Shown: positions 10,666 to 20,865, numbered from the stretch's first letter. The stretch is DNA of 64,000 nt from Parietichytrium sp. I65-24A (GCA_012862575.1 BLSF01000007.1:434001-498000), one strand, 5' to 3'. The notes: a model not told the origin generated them from the sequence alone. Translations and numbers: made by a program.

Positions 10666-11642
10666 GCCCATCGCAAACCTGCGATTATTTCACCTATTTC
10701 CATTGCCATCTGTATCACACTGGCATCGCACTGGCATCACACATCACGTGTAATGGTGAGGAACGCTTTCGCATCTGTGCTATACGAAATTACTTCTGAA
10801 TATTTCTGAATGCTGCTATGACTGCTATAAGAATCTATAACAGCTCTCAGAGGCTCGCTAACCATGTAAAACCAAACTACTGTTCTCACTACACTCCGTA
10901 CCCTTCTTTACGTTTTTATTAGCAACATTAACCTAGTACCGGTCCGTTGAAGACTTTTGTGTTTTGATCAAGAGAGAGATCGAAAGAGAAAGACAGACAG
11001 AAAAAAGAAAGAAAAGAAACGTACGGGGTGTCAAAATCATACTCAGATCGTTTACGCGCAAGCTGTCTTCTCCGGGATAGAAGAATCGCTTGCTCCTTTG
11101 GAATCGATTGTGTCCAAAAAGTGCTCAGCTTGTACCAGCAAATTTTAAGGTCACTGGTAAGAGAGCCGAACTGGTTCCGGTTCCACTCCGGGTTCTCCGC
11201 GGGTTCTTGGGCTCCGCGGCTGTTTTGCGATGAAAATGCACACTGCCGCCATCCTACGATGGACGCCTATCAGCCACTAACCATCATCTACTCCTAGAGC
11301 GTCTAACCTACCTATTTCCCTCCTCTTCCCTTCTCATACTTCTTTCCAGCACATATTACCACTTTTCGCTAAGATGGACTACGACTTGGCGCTCCACGCC
11401 CACTGAGCTAACTGTACCACCCGTCTACCTCAACCGGTAAGAGTGCGCTCCACAGCCCGTAGCCACGACACGTGCTAAAACCACATCTATCATTTACAGT
11501 AGCATCTGGAAGAAAGATGAATGAAAAAGTACACAAGCATAGAATAGAAAATAGAAAATAGAAAAAGGGAAAGAAAAGAAAGAACAGAAAGTGAGACATA
11601 GAGCGCGAAAAGGAAACGAGCGCCGCAAGAACGTAGGTGTGG

Positions 11643-11705
11643 GGGACGCGGGACGCGGGACGCGGGACGTGGGACGCGGGACGCGGGACACGGGACACGG
11701 GACGG
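11643..11705. repeat. Heptamer tandem repeat (GGGACGC), nine units
   Basis: Nine contiguous 7-base units, mostly GGGACGC with variants GGGACGT, GGGACAC and GGGACGG, lie about 210 bases upstream of the PI3K start codon. The unit length matches the arrays near other genes but the sequence is unrelated. Confidence 0.9.
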
Positions 11706-11782
11706 GAGAAGGCAAGGTGTCCTCGCTTGCTCGCGTGGGAGCAGAGCGCGCCGGTGGTGGCTGCGATCTATCTATCTATCTA

Positions 11783-11794
11783 TATATATATATA
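11783..11794 (+). promoter_or_regulatory. TA-rich stretch, possible TATA element of the PI3K gene
   Basis: An uninterrupted TATATATATATA run lies about 125 bases before the ATG at 11917. It follows a TATC repeat, so it may be only a microsatellite. A TATA function is a guess from position. Confidence 0.25.
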
Positions 11795-11851
11795 CATTCG
11801 CCGCTGGGCAACTCGGTCTGAGAGATAAGAGATAAGCTGGTGAATTGAATC

Positions 11852-11887
11852 AAAAGGGAAAAGGTGAAAAGGTGAAAAGGGAATAGG
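11852..11887. repeat. Purine 7/8-base repeat in the PI3K leader
   Basis: Units AAAAGGG, AAAAGGTG, AAAAGGTG and AAAAGGG follow one another and end about 30 bases before the ATG. Two copies of AGAGATA (11821-11834) precede them. Confidence 0.75.
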
Positions 11888-11916
11888 AGGATTGAGAGGA
11901 GAGAGCGTTTGGGAGA

Positions 11917-14900
11917 ATGAGCGGGAAAGGTGATGTGTGGGAGCTGCACATGGAGAAGCGCACCAAGCTGCCATTTTACCATAATGTAGTGACGGGCAAG
12001 TCTGTGTGGAGCCTGCCTGAAGACAGGTGGCACAAGGCGAAGGACCTCTCTTCGGGAAGGTATTACTACTTTAATTTGCGGTGGCAGGAGTCCACGTGGT
12101 CGGAGCCTGAAGGGTACAAAGAGGAGAACTTTGCAAAGTGCTACGTGCTCCCTTACGACGAGCAAACATTGGGGCTGGGGATGGACATGGAGGGGTACAC
12201 AGGGTTCTTCCCTGCTTACGACCCGACGGTGAACACCCACTTTTGGCACAATAAGAGCCATTCGATGTGGAAGAAACCGCCGAATACGGAATTTGTGCTG
12301 GACGACACCAGCCTCAGAAAAGAGTACGAAGGGATGGAGACCAAGGCCAAGCTGCTGCAGAGCTACATTCACAATAGCACTGACGAGTTGCAGAGACTGG
12401 AGATGATGGAGAAGCACATGAAACAGACCGCCCTTGCGCGAGCTCAGAACGTGGAGAAATTGAAAGGTCGCAGACCTCAGGCTTCGTCGGCAGGGTCGAA
12501 GAAAACTCTGACCCGACCTCACGGTGTAGCCCGGTACCTGGAGACGTCGCTAGGAAGGGTCGGGTTGCGAGCGAGCGTGAAGACTGGGAGCGTCACCACA
12601 GACTCGTTCCTTCGCAGTGTGCCGATCTTCCACAACCTAAACGAAGTGCAGTTTGAAAAGGTGAAACGGAACCTTCAGTCACAGTCGTTCCAGCCAAAGG
12701 AAGTCATCATACGACAAGACACCACCGGGGACCTATTCTACCTGATACAGGAGGGCAAGGTTCGGATCTACCAGGCTGGGTTGTACACGGAAGAGCAAGG
12801 GCTGCTTGCCGAGGACAACATTTTCGGGAAAATGGTGAACGAGCTTTCCGCAGGAGACTATTTCGGTGAAAGAGCGCTTTTGGCGGATAGATATCGCAAC
12901 GCCACCATTGTAGCGGTGACCCACGTGACATGCCTCACATTGCACCGAACAATCTTCAACGAAGTCATAGACAAGGACCATTCAGTCGAGACATCAAATA
13001 GCGCGCTGACTCACTCGAACGACGAAGTGAGCAGCTTTGCTAAACATGTCAACAATTTCGACGCCATGCTGTCGCTGAAACGCAAGGCCAACACGCTCCG
13101 CGAAGAGCGCGTCGCAGATGCCATGATGCGGCTGATGACGGCCTTTTCGCCGGAATTGAACGTGAACGACACGATCGAGCGGATGACGAAAACCTTGTAT
13201 TATATCTTCAACTGCGAACGCGTCAGCGTATACAACGTGGACTGGGAGTTGAAGCGGCTTACGCTGCAGATTGGCAAAGAGGCCACGATGGATGCGGAGA
13301 TGGATACTTTCTCGCTTCCTATTGGTAAGGGAATCGCTGGGCACTGTGCAGCGATCAACAAGATTGTCAATATCAAGCACGCAAGTAAAAGCGAACACTT
13401 TTATGGCAAAGTCGACCGCGAGCACGGCTTTACTACGCGGAGTGTCTTGTGCTGTCCGGTGTGTACAGAGGACGGTACTGTCATCGCTGTTATTCAACTA
13501 ATTAACAAGCGAGGCGGAGCGCCGTTCTCAGAAGAGGATGAACACGTGATTGCCAGTGTTTCTGAGCAGATGAGTCTGACAATAGCGCATCAAAAATTGG
13601 AAGTGGAAAATGATCATTCCCTGCACCAATACTTGCCAATCTGGAAGATGTCAGATCCTCTGTCACTCACTGTCAAGCGATTCCTGGGAACATTTCTGCC
13701 AGGTTCGATCGTGTCAAATACGATCATCATCTCAATCAGCGTCTACTATGCTGGGGAGCTGCTGGCTGAAGCCAAATGGCTGTCCGGTTCTCCAGAGCGT
13801 TTGACGCCGTTGGTGGTGACGAACTTTGATGAGGAGGTGAAACTTGGGATAGAACTCCGAAATCTACCTCGAGCAGCGCGAGTCATTTTCAACGTGTATT
13901 TTGGCAAGGATCACAAAGATGGGGATGTGACGCCGTCAAACACTTTGGAGCACATTGACTCTGAAGACAAGTTTGCTGGCTTCCATCACGAGGATAGTGG
14001 TGTTGATGCGCGGAACCAACAGCGACGTAGAAGGCGCAACAAGCGCAAGGAACAACAGCAGCAACAGCAGCAACAGACTGAGCGCACCTTGGAAGAACAG
14101 GTGATCTGCCCGATAGGGTGGGCTGGCTGCTATTTATTCGACTTTGACCAGGTGCTGCGAACGGGGCATCTGCGCCTCAAGCTGTTTCGCGGCGAGTGTA
14201 CGCCTGAACTTGCTGCGGTCACGACCTTGTTGAACAACACTACGACGAAGCAGGTGGAGTATCTCGAGCTGGAGTTCCAGTCTTTTGAAAAGCCGGTGTT
14301 GTACACTGATTTCGTGTCGGATCGAATGCGCGAAGAAGCCGAGAAAATGCCTGCGAAGAGCCATATTTATAAACTGGTGAGCTCTGAGATCGCCTCCTTC
14401 ATCCACCAAGACCCCCTCAAGCCGCTAACAGAAGATCAAAAGCGTCTGGTGCTCCTAACGCATCTGGAGCTCATGAGCGACCCAGCTGCGTTGCCAAAGT
14501 ACCTCCGCAGTATTGCCTGGAACAAGCGTACTGCGATCCAGCAGGGCTACAAGTGCCTAAATCGTTGGGCAACTCCGGACACTGTGACTGCCCTGCAGCT
14601 CTTAGACTACCACTTCCCAGATCCCAAAGTCAGAGCCTTGGCTGTTTCGGCGCTTGAGAGCTTGTCCGATGAAGAGTTGGAACTCTACATGCTCCAGCTG
14701 ACTCAGGTCATTAAGTTCGAGCGGTTTGTAGACTCGGCGCTGTCTCGCTTTCTCCTGCGAAGAGCCCTCCTCAGTCCATTGACAGTGGGTGTGCGTTTCT
14801 TTTGGTATCTCAAGGCAGAGATGCACATCCCAACTTCAAAAGACCGTTATGGAGCTTTGTTGGATGCCTACTTGCGTCACTGCCGGGGCACGAGGGCGGC

Positions 14901-15951
14901 ACTTGGTCATCAAATGTACATTCTCAACAAGTTCGAGATGATTTCAAGAACATTGGCGCAGCTCAAGACTAAAGAGCGGACGCACTTGTTGAAGGATCAG
15001 CTTAAAAATCTCGTTCTTCCGGAGCAATTTCAGTTGCCAATTCGGCCCGATCGGACTTTTAAGAGCATTGCACTGGACACCGCAAAGGTCATGAACAGTA
15101 AGAAGGCGCCTCTACTGCTAGAACTTGTGCCGCTTCGCCGCGGAGAACAGTCTTTCCGCTTGCTATACAAATCCGGAGACGATCTTCGCCAAGACCAGCT
15201 TACCTTGATGGTGATGCGAGTGATTGATAAGATCTGGAAGAAGGAAGGCCTCGACATGCGTCTACAAGCTTACGGGTGCACCTCCACTGGAGATCAGACT
15301 GGGCTAATTGAGGTTGTCCCAGACTCGGAAACCATTGCAACGATCACTGCTGGAAAGGGAAAGAACGCCTTTGCTAAGGCAGTCAAAGTGTTCGACGACA
15401 AGAAATTGAAAAAGTTCTTACGGTCTGGCGGCTTTCCAAGGCAAGTCACCGAGCAAAATTTTGCATTTTCAGTTGCTGGGTATGTGGTCGTAACCTATGT
15501 GCTTGGGGTCGGGGATCGTCACAATGACAATATTATGTTGACAAGAGACGGGAAACTCTTCCACATTGACTTTGGCCACTTCCTTGGAAATTTCAAGTCC
15601 AAGCTAGGAGTGAAGCGAGAGCGCGCTCCATTCATCTTCACACCTGCTATGGCAGAGGTATTGGGAAAACCCGACAAACCTCTGTTCCAGCAGTTTGTGG
15701 CACTCTGCTGCCGCGCGTATAACCTGCTTCGAAAGAACTCAAACCTGCTCATCACCCTCTTCTCTCTCATGCTCAGCAGCGGACTACCCGAGCTGCGTAC
15801 CGAGCATGATCTGGAGTACCTGCGGGACAAACTCATGTTGGAGGCTACGGAGGACGAGGCATCCGAAAAATTTAAGGACCTGATCCAGGAAGCCCAGCGT
15901 AGCGTGGCAACGCAGCTGAATGACTTTGCTCACATCGTTCGCCGAGGTTGA
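11917..15951 (+). CDS. Multidomain phosphoinositide 3-kinase: WW x3, cNMP-binding, GAF, C2, helical, kinase
   Basis: The protein has 1344 residues. Three WW-like modules lie at about 8-34, 38-64 and 92-123, each with paired Trp and a final Pro. A cyclic-nucleotide-binding domain (about 235-350) keeps the phosphate-binding cassette FGERALL followed by an Arg and RNATI. A GAF domain (about 395-560) follows, then a C2 domain split by a poly-Gln stretch (near 713-720), a PI3K helical domain (about 818-1015) and the kinase domain (1042 to the end). Kinase motifs are intact: SGDDLRQDQ, GVGDRHNDNIM and HIDFGHFLG. The activation loop KSKLGVKRERAPFIFT carries the basic patches typical of class I (and partly class II) enzymes, so PtdIns(4,5)P2 or PtdIns4P is a likelier substrate than PtdIns alone. 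Adaptor-binding and Ras-binding domains are not seen. The front half suggests control by cAMP, cGMP or another small ligand, which is inference. The ATG at 11917 starts directly before WW1. Confidence 0.95.
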   Translation: MSGKGDVWELHMEKRTKLPFYHNVVTGKSVWSLPEDRWHKAKDLSSGRYYYFNLRWQESTWSEPEGYKEENFAKCYVLPYDEQTLGLGMDMEGYTGFFPAYDPTVNTHFWHNKSHSMWKKPPNTEFVLDDTSLRKEYEGMETKAKLLQSYIHNSTDELQRLEMMEKHMKQTALARAQNVEKLKGRRPQASSAGSKKTLTRPHGVARYLETSLGRVGLRASVKTGSVTTDSFLRSVPIFHNLNEVQFEKVKRNLQSQSFQPKEVIIRQDTTGDLFYLIQEGKVRIYQAGLYTEEQGLLAEDNIFGKMVNELSAGDYFGERALLADRYRNATIVAVTHVTCLTLHRTIFNEVIDKDHSVETSNSALTHSNDEVSSFAKHVNNFDAMLSLKRKANTLREERVADAMMRLMTAFSPELNVNDTIERMTKTLYYIFNCERVSVYNVDWELKRLTLQIGKEATMDAEMDTFSLPIGKGIAGHCAAINKIVNIKHASKSEHFYGKVDREHGFTTRSVLCCPVCTEDGTVIAVIQLINKRGGAPFSEEDEHVIASVSEQMSLTIAHQKLEVENDHSLHQYLPIWKMSDPLSLTVKRFLGTFLPGSIVSNTIIISISVYYAGELLAEAKWLSGSPERLTPLVVTNFDEEVKLGIELRNLPRAARVIFNVYFGKDHKDGDVTPSNTLEHIDSEDKFAGFHHEDSGVDARNQQRRRRRNKRKEQQQQQQQQTERTLEEQVICPIGWAGCYLFDFDQVLRTGHLRLKLFRGECTPELAAVTTLLNNTTTKQVEYLELEFQSFEKPVLYTDFVSDRMREEAEKMPAKSHIYKLVSSEIASFIHQDPLKPLTEDQKRLVLLTHLELMSDPAALPKYLRSIAWNKRTAIQQGYKCLNRWATPDTVTALQLLDYHFPDPKVRALAVSALESLSDEELELYMLQLTQVIKFERFVDSALSRFLLRRALLSPLTVGVRFFWYLKAEMHIPTSKDRYGALLDAYLRHCRGTRAALGHQMYILNKFEMISRTLAQLKTKERTHLLKDQLKNLVLPEQFQLPIRPDRTFKSIALDTAKVMNSKKAPLLLELVPLRRGEQSFRLLYKSGDDLRQDQLTLMVMRVIDKIWKKEGLDMRLQAYGCTSTGDQTGLIEVVPDSETIATITAGKGKNAFAKAVKVFDDKKLKKFLRSGGFPRQVTEQNFAFSVAGYVVVTYVLGVGDRHNDNIMLTRDGKLFHIDFGHFLGNFKSKLGVKRERAPFIFTPAMAEVLGKPDKPLFQQFVALCCRAYNLLRKNSNLLITLFSLMLSSGLPELRTEHDLEYLRDKLMLEATEDEASEKFKDLIQEAQRSVATQLNDFAHIVRRG

Positions 15952-16197
15952 GTCTATTCGTTTTTTCGATCGTCCACAATTATATTTTTCAGAATTCAGA
16001 AAACGAGATTTCATTTGCGAGAACAACTACTTTTACGGTTCTGTGGAAGGAAATAGAAAGAGAAGAAGTTTTGTGGTGATATACTTTACAAAACGGAAGG
16101 AGTTTGTTCCCTTTCAAAAAACAGCAACCCTGCTTAGTTATCTCTTTCTATATATATATAAACAATGCATCCTTGTGAAATAATGAGGTTTAAGCGC

Positions 16198-17109
16198 TCA
16201 TGTTTTCCTTTTCTTCTTCTTGTTGGTTGAAGAGTCATTGGACTTTGGCGCTGAATTGGACGTTTGTTGCCGTTTTTTGCTAGGTGGCGCGGTGTCTTCC
16301 AAGCTCGCGGCATCAGACTCCCCTGTCTCTGAGTCCCCTTCAGGAGTGTCTTGCATGAAGAGGTCAGAGAATTTGTAGCTCAAGTTTTCAGCGAATGGGC
16401 AACATGTTAGGAGGACCATCCACCATACGAAGCATTCATCTTCTGGTACCATTTTGTTACTCTGCGAAATCCATTTATAAAACTGCGAAGGTGGCGTCAT
16501 GTCAAGCGCCATTGGGCCGGGCTCGCCGTCACAAGGGTCGCAGACGATGCCGCCGCTCTCTGCACAGAACCTAGCCTCCTCAATTCCGTGGGTTTCGCAT
16601 GTCCATTCGCCTTGGAGGTGGAGCACTACTTCTTCGACGCCATCGCAGGCAGTTTTGACCTGAAACTCCACTATTTTCGTCTCTTCGTTCTGCGCGAGGC
16701 GAACCTCCACCGTCCTGCGTTGGCCACAAGCCTCGCCGCCAAACCCGACCAACACCGCGTGCCCGACTTCCTCGTGCCGCGTGCTCACATGCTCCACGAG
16801 CTCCACACTGAACCGCACACCCAGCACATTGGCACTACACCCGGCGAACGCATCGACGTCTTCGCTTTGACCGTCTTGTTCCGGCAACGAGGGCAATGGC
16901 CGTCCCAGAAGCTCCGATGCTTGCTCCACAGCGTTAGAGGCGTCCGCGCGCAGGGCTTGAGACACTGTGTACGCGCACAGCGCTCGGTCACAGTGCGCTC
17001 GCAGCAGCCGAGTTGCCTCACTGGCGTCCTTTTCGATACCCAGCGAAGAGAGACCGCCGTGTATTTTCGAGATCGCGGCGCTGAGGCCCTCGTCCAAGGC
17101 GCGTTGCAT
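16198..17109 (-). CDS. Unknown protein with basic C-terminus
   Basis: The 303-residue frame starts at the first ATG (17109-17107; MQRALDEGLSAAISKIHG). The frame stays open upstream for about 55 more codons with no ATG, and that extension is strongly basic (RVWSKRSRRRQQ). A spliced 5' exon or a non-ATG start is therefore possible. The middle has several Cys (TCETHGIEE, CDPCDGEPG) and an aromatic patch (FVWWMVLLTCCPF). The tail is acidic, then ends in KKKKRKT, a likely nuclear localisation signal. I recognise no family. It is convergent with the PI3K gene, 246 bases away. A TA-rich stretch near 16151-16163 lies between the two 3' ends. Confidence 0.6.
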   Translation of the reverse strand: MQRALDEGLSAAISKIHGGLSSLGIEKDASEATRLLRAHCDRALCAYTVSQALRADASNAVEQASELLGRPLPSLPEQDGQSEDVDAFAGCSANVLGVRFSVELVEHVSTRHEEVGHAVLVGFGGEACGQRRTVEVRLAQNEETKIVEFQVKTACDGVEEVVLHLQGEWTCETHGIEEARFCAESGGIVCDPCDGEPGPMALDMTPPSQFYKWISQSNKMVPEDECFVWWMVLLTCCPFAENLSYKFSDLFMQDTPEGDSETGESDAASLEDTAPPSKKRQQTSNSAPKSNDSSTNKKKKRKT

Positions 17110-17272
17110 CTCGATGTCTCGACTCTTCTGCCTGCTATCTGCTTTCGCCGTTTCTATGCTCTGTTGCCGACGGCGAGAACGTTTCGACCAAACGCGTTCA
17201 ATCAATTGCTTCAACCAACTGACAAAGAAGCAAGAGAAACAAAAACCTGCTGCCGCGCGCTCTCGCTTTTGT

Positions 17273-17424
17273 CAACTCCAGCGCCAACCAAAACGCAATT
17301 TTGCTGTTATCAACTCCAGCGTCAACCAAAATTCAATTTTGCTGTTATCAACTCCAGTGCCAACCAAAACGCAATTTTGTTGTTATCAACTCCAGCGCCA
17401 ACCAAAACGCAATTTCGCTGTTGC
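17273..17424. repeat. 38-base tandem repeat, four copies
   Basis: Four head-to-tail copies of 38 bases begin CAACTCCAGCGCC and end GCTGTTAT, with only a few substitutions between copies. The unit is not a multiple of three, and the array starts just beyond the last in-frame stop of the leftward frame, so it is non-coding upstream DNA. Confidence 0.9.
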
Positions 17425-18082
17425 AATAATCTGCATCAATCGCAACCTGCGCACGTACTCGTCCAGCGCAAACTTGTTCGCTTTTCCACACACTGCCAGT
17501 GTTGGTGGGAAGTATGAGTATGTCGATGCTCTCCTACAGCGGCTAACCTTTTCAGCACGTGATAGATGTTTTCAAGACTCTTTACTCTTTACAGTAGCTG
17601 ACTGCTATGGGGTGCTCGGGGACCGCAACATACGTGACATACATTGACATACTGCAAAAAATATATACGCTGTTACTTTCGTACCCCTCTGCGGAACGCA
17701 ATTGGATGGGGATTATCTCCTCTTATGCAATTCTGTAGTGCCCTCACCCGCATTAGTGAAAACCATAAGATATGCGTATAATGTAGCTGATCTTAGCGAA
17801 AATGATAATTTGCACAGCTCAGTAACTCCTACTCAATACGGAATAGAATTCCTAGTCAAGAATCTCGCGCAGTCGTACCCGTATGTGTAGCTAATCAATA
17901 AGAATATCTTACACTGATCTCCTATGTCCAGCACTAAGCAAAAGCGCACACCTCCGAAAGGTGACAAAACTTTGTCCTTTGTTCAATGACAGAAGAGTCC
18001 GCGATGTATGCGACTTGTAAGAAGTGTTATATGAAAAGCCTAGTGAAACAGAAGGAGTCGCACGAAACGTCTTTTCCGCCGC

Positions 18083-18138
18083 GATTGAGGATTGAGGATT
18101 AAGGATTAAGGTCAAGTGATTGGGGTTTTAAGTTTTAA
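18083..18138. repeat. Heptamer repeat (GATTGAG, GATTAAG, GTTTTAA)
   Basis: GATTGAG twice, GATTAAG twice, two diverged heptamers, then GTTTTAA twice: all in one continuous 7-base register. The array ends 37 bases before the ATG at 18176. Confidence 0.85.
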
Positions 18139-18175
18139 AAGTGGTGGATAGAAGAGATAAGAAGTGTGAGGGGAA

Positions 18176-18541
18176 ATGCGGTCTTCAAAGCGCGAGTACT
18201 CAGAGTCGAGAACGCCATCGTGGGTACTGCTGCTGGTGCTGATGCCGCCACTGATTCCGCTATTTGCGCAGTACTCTGTCTGCTTGAGCGGCAGTAAGCT
18301 GTCTTTTGGTTATTGCACGTGGTTGTGCAGGTCCTCGTTGAGTAGGTCACAGATTGTGGAGCACAAGGTGGTGAAGATCAGACCTGTATGGGACTGGGGT
18401 GGATGGGGCATTCGCACAAACACCAAGGGGTACACAGGCTACATTTGCAGCGGCGGACGTGGCATTCAGGTCCGAACACGTGACGGGAAAACCTTTGTGT
18501 TTTCCTGCAAGCAGGCAGAAACCTTGAACGAGATGCTCTGA
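18176..18541 (+). CDS. Small membrane protein with possible PH-like tail
   Basis: The 121-residue product has one clear hydrophobic segment (about 17-32, SWVLLLVLMPPLIPLF) and then a soluble part. The C-terminal half has the pattern WGGWGIR, G-Y, SGGRGIQV, DGKTFVFSCK. This resembles the C-terminal strand pattern of small bacterial-type membrane proteins with a PH-like fold. That resemblance is from memory of the pattern and is not certain. It follows the heptamer array closely. The normal N-terminal half of such proteins seems shortened here. Confidence 0.6.
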   Translation: MRSSKREYSESRTPSWVLLLVLMPPLIPLFAQYSVCLSGSKLSFGYCTWLCRSSLSRSQIVEHKVVKIRPVWDWGGWGIRTNTKGYTGYICSGGRGIQVRTRDGKTFVFSCKQAETLNEML

Positions 18542-19576
18542 GGTTTTTTGCTGAGGACGCACAAATTTGCTGGCCAGGAAGCAGAGGCCGTTGAGGCAAG
18601 GCTCTCATTGGCGCGCAAAAGAAGTTGCCGTCTTATTTATCTGTTTTTCCTCACATACCTTTCCAGCTGTGCGAGTGTCTGGCGACGTTACCAAGCGTAC
18701 TCACAAAGGTTGCTCCGACGCTCGACACCGGCACAAGTACGAAATGTTTTCTCCCACCTGGTACGCAGGGCCGCGCCAGAGTTCCTTTTCGGGCCACATT
18801 TCATGGTTTCGCAGACACTGCTGAGTTGAGCTGTACAAATACCGCAATTGGACTATTAACCAAGATTTGAGTCTGTTAACTTATGTTATTCTCTGGAAGC
18901 TGTGAAGAGCTGGAGTGGTTTTGATTCACTGTCAATGAACATAACTTTCGCTTTTGGAAAGTCTTCTGTTTTTCGCCTACCCATCTCTCCGCAGGCTGTT
19001 AAGAGAGCTCTAAACTGAGTTACTTTTCCCTTTCGGACAAGCAACAAAGACTTCGCGGATTGGGGAGGAGAATCCTAAGTTGTGCGTTAAGATTGGGAAC
19101 CTGGATCGAGAGCATTGAGAGAGAGGCAACGAGAAGAGCGCATGAGGAGCAGAAGAGGTGTGGTGTAGCGGCACGAAACATCAACGACCCTCTCAACTTG
19201 AAGATCATGCGTTAACGGTAGATTCACCTCCTAGGCTAAAGAAGTACCGGTACTACCACCTCTCGTGGGACTCTTTTGTTCTTCTCCAAAGATAAGATAA
19301 ATGGCAATGTGCGGTACTACAGTCCCGGTACTCGCAGTCAGTAAGACCGCATTCGAGACGGACAGTAAGTTATAAACAATCTTCGAAGACTCTCGGGACC
19401 GTCGCAGAGAGTACCAGACAAAACGGCAAGTCAACGCTCGTTGCAAAATCTGAAAGGCTGTGTGCTGTTGAAGAACATACCGCGCAGAGGAGGTGGAAGC
19501 GAGCGGGCAAACCCAGAACGCGAACCCGTCACGCAGTATAGCGAAAGTCTGGCGCAAGCGCAAGGGACGCGGCATC
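18542..19576. other. Intergenic region, nothing recognised
   Basis: Short frames only. It contains one TCACTGTCA copy (18926-18934) and the leader of the secreted Cys-repeat gene. Confidence 0.5.
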
Positions 19577-20809
19577 ATGACTGCGAATCAACGCTACGTT
19601 ATCTCGAAGCTGGTGCTTTTGGCAGCCCTCGTGTGCCACACAATCGACTCTAGTGCTGCAAGCGGTGCCAATCTTCGCACGAAGCTACGACAAGTTGTCG
19701 GGACCAACGACGCATTGCATGGAGATACTGTCTCAGTGAGCAGGAATTTTGGCTTGACGGCCGAGTGTCCTAATGACCAAACTGTGAATGGATTTTGTGG
19801 TTCGGGCGCAGCCAGAGACTGCGGTCCAAACATTAACCACGAAGTTTGGTGTACCCCAGCTTCTTTCGCCCGTCGTTCTTCTGACACTGTCGGCGGACGC
19901 TTTGGTGAATGGGTAGGTTGCGGGGACAGCGGCGATGTCATCGTTGGAGTATGCGCAAGCGGTGAGAACCCAGATTGTGGTCCGAACGAATGGACAAACA
20001 TTCGTTGTGCACAACTAGATTCTGCGCAGCACACATTGGACCGCTTGCGATCCCAGACCAAATGCAGCAATTGGGGCGAGGAAGTTCATTGCGATGAGGG
20101 ATATGTCGTCACAGAGATTTGCACTTCTGGCCGGAATGCGGACTGCACAGGCTCTTGCCCGGCAAGGTCTTACAATGGAATTATCTGCACGCCTCTTCGT
20201 TCCCTGGATCACATTACGGAAATCGAAATGGTGGGCAGCTGGGAACAAGTTTCCAACACAGATCTCACCTTTGAATTCAGTTGGAGCATCACCGATTCTG
20301 AGTCGCTCACCGAAAGACAACAGACAACTCTGCGGACCGAGTTCAGTCACCAGATCAACCCTTCTATGGGAATCAACGTGAAGGTGTTCTCTTTCACAGG
20401 CGGGGCCACGTCCCGATTTGGATTGACCCGAGAAACCCAAAATCAGATCACGACAGAGATCAGCAATGAGATGCAGCGCTCGGAGACGGTTACATGCAGG
20501 ACGCCTGATGTCAAAAGCTTTGCCAGCGCGAACAATCTGCACCCTACTCAAATCCACCGCTTTCGCTGGGTCTGGAACTCCCACACCAATGCAGGGTCAT
20601 TTCATGGGAACACCTGCCACTTTCGTCTCACCACCGGTCTCGTGCCGAAGTGCCCATTCTTTGCTTGCAAAGATGTGACGTGCCAGTCTTGCTGCACCGA
20701 GCAGGAGGATGGGGAAGAGCGATTCTCCCGTTGCTCCGCCACCAGTGTCACCTCCGGAATCAGCCCAACCCCCACAGCTGCGTCGGGGGGCTGGGGGCGC
20801 TTCGGCTGA
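19577..20809 (+). CDS. Secreted Cys-repeat protein with aerolysin-like C-terminal region
   Basis: This is a 410-residue protein from the ATG at 19577. The N-terminus has a hydrophobic signal peptide (KLVLLAALVCHT) with likely cleavage near residues 25-30. Three successive Cys repeats follow (about 55-230), each built around a pattern like C-x-SG-x-NPDCGPN with an ending I-x-C. The second half is rich in alternating Ser/Thr (SWSITDSESLTERQQTT) and hydrophobic residues, as in the membrane-inserting region of aerolysin-fold beta-pore proteins. A Cys-rich tail ends in Gly/Ser. Extracellular binding, defence or predation are possible roles, but the fold assignment rests on pattern only. The polyadenylation signal lies 57 bases downstream. 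Confidence 0.75.
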   Translation: MTANQRYVISKLVLLAALVCHTIDSSAASGANLRTKLRQVVGTNDALHGDTVSVSRNFGLTAECPNDQTVNGFCGSGAARDCGPNINHEVWCTPASFARRSSDTVGGRFGEWVGCGDSGDVIVGVCASGENPDCGPNEWTNIRCAQLDSAQHTLDRLRSQTKCSNWGEEVHCDEGYVVTEICTSGRNADCTGSCPARSYNGIICTPLRSLDHITEIEMVGSWEQVSNTDLTFEFSWSITDSESLTERQQTTLRTEFSHQINPSMGINVKVFSFTGGATSRFGLTRETQNQITTEISNEMQRSETVTCRTPDVKSFASANNLHPTQIHRFRWVWNSHTNAGSFHGNTCHFRLTTGLVPKCPFFACKDVTCQSCCTEQEDGEERFSRCSATSVTSGISPTPTAASGGWGRFG

Positions 20810-20865
20810 CAGAGCCTTCTTCTGGCCAAAACTACAATGAAAATGGGCCTCTTCCGTCGCTTACC

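Larger units (their letters stand above)
10666..11916. other. Intergenic region with a GC-rich heptamer array and TATC/TA repeats
   Basis: No gene is seen. It contains the ABCA 3' region, the GGGACGC array (11643-11705), a TATC then TA simple repeat (about 11767-11795) and purine-rich repeats just before the PI3K start. Confidence 0.6.
17110..18175. other. Divergent intergenic region with a 38-base tandem repeat and heptamers
   Basis: No convincing gene. It contains the possible coding extension of the leftward gene (to about 17275), the 38-base array and the heptamer array, plus a general AT-rich middle. Confidence 0.5.

Noticed and set aside
16588-17517. 309-codon plus-strand frame
   Set aside because: Antisense to the unknown nuclear-type gene and passes through a 38-base repeat, giving repetitive translation.
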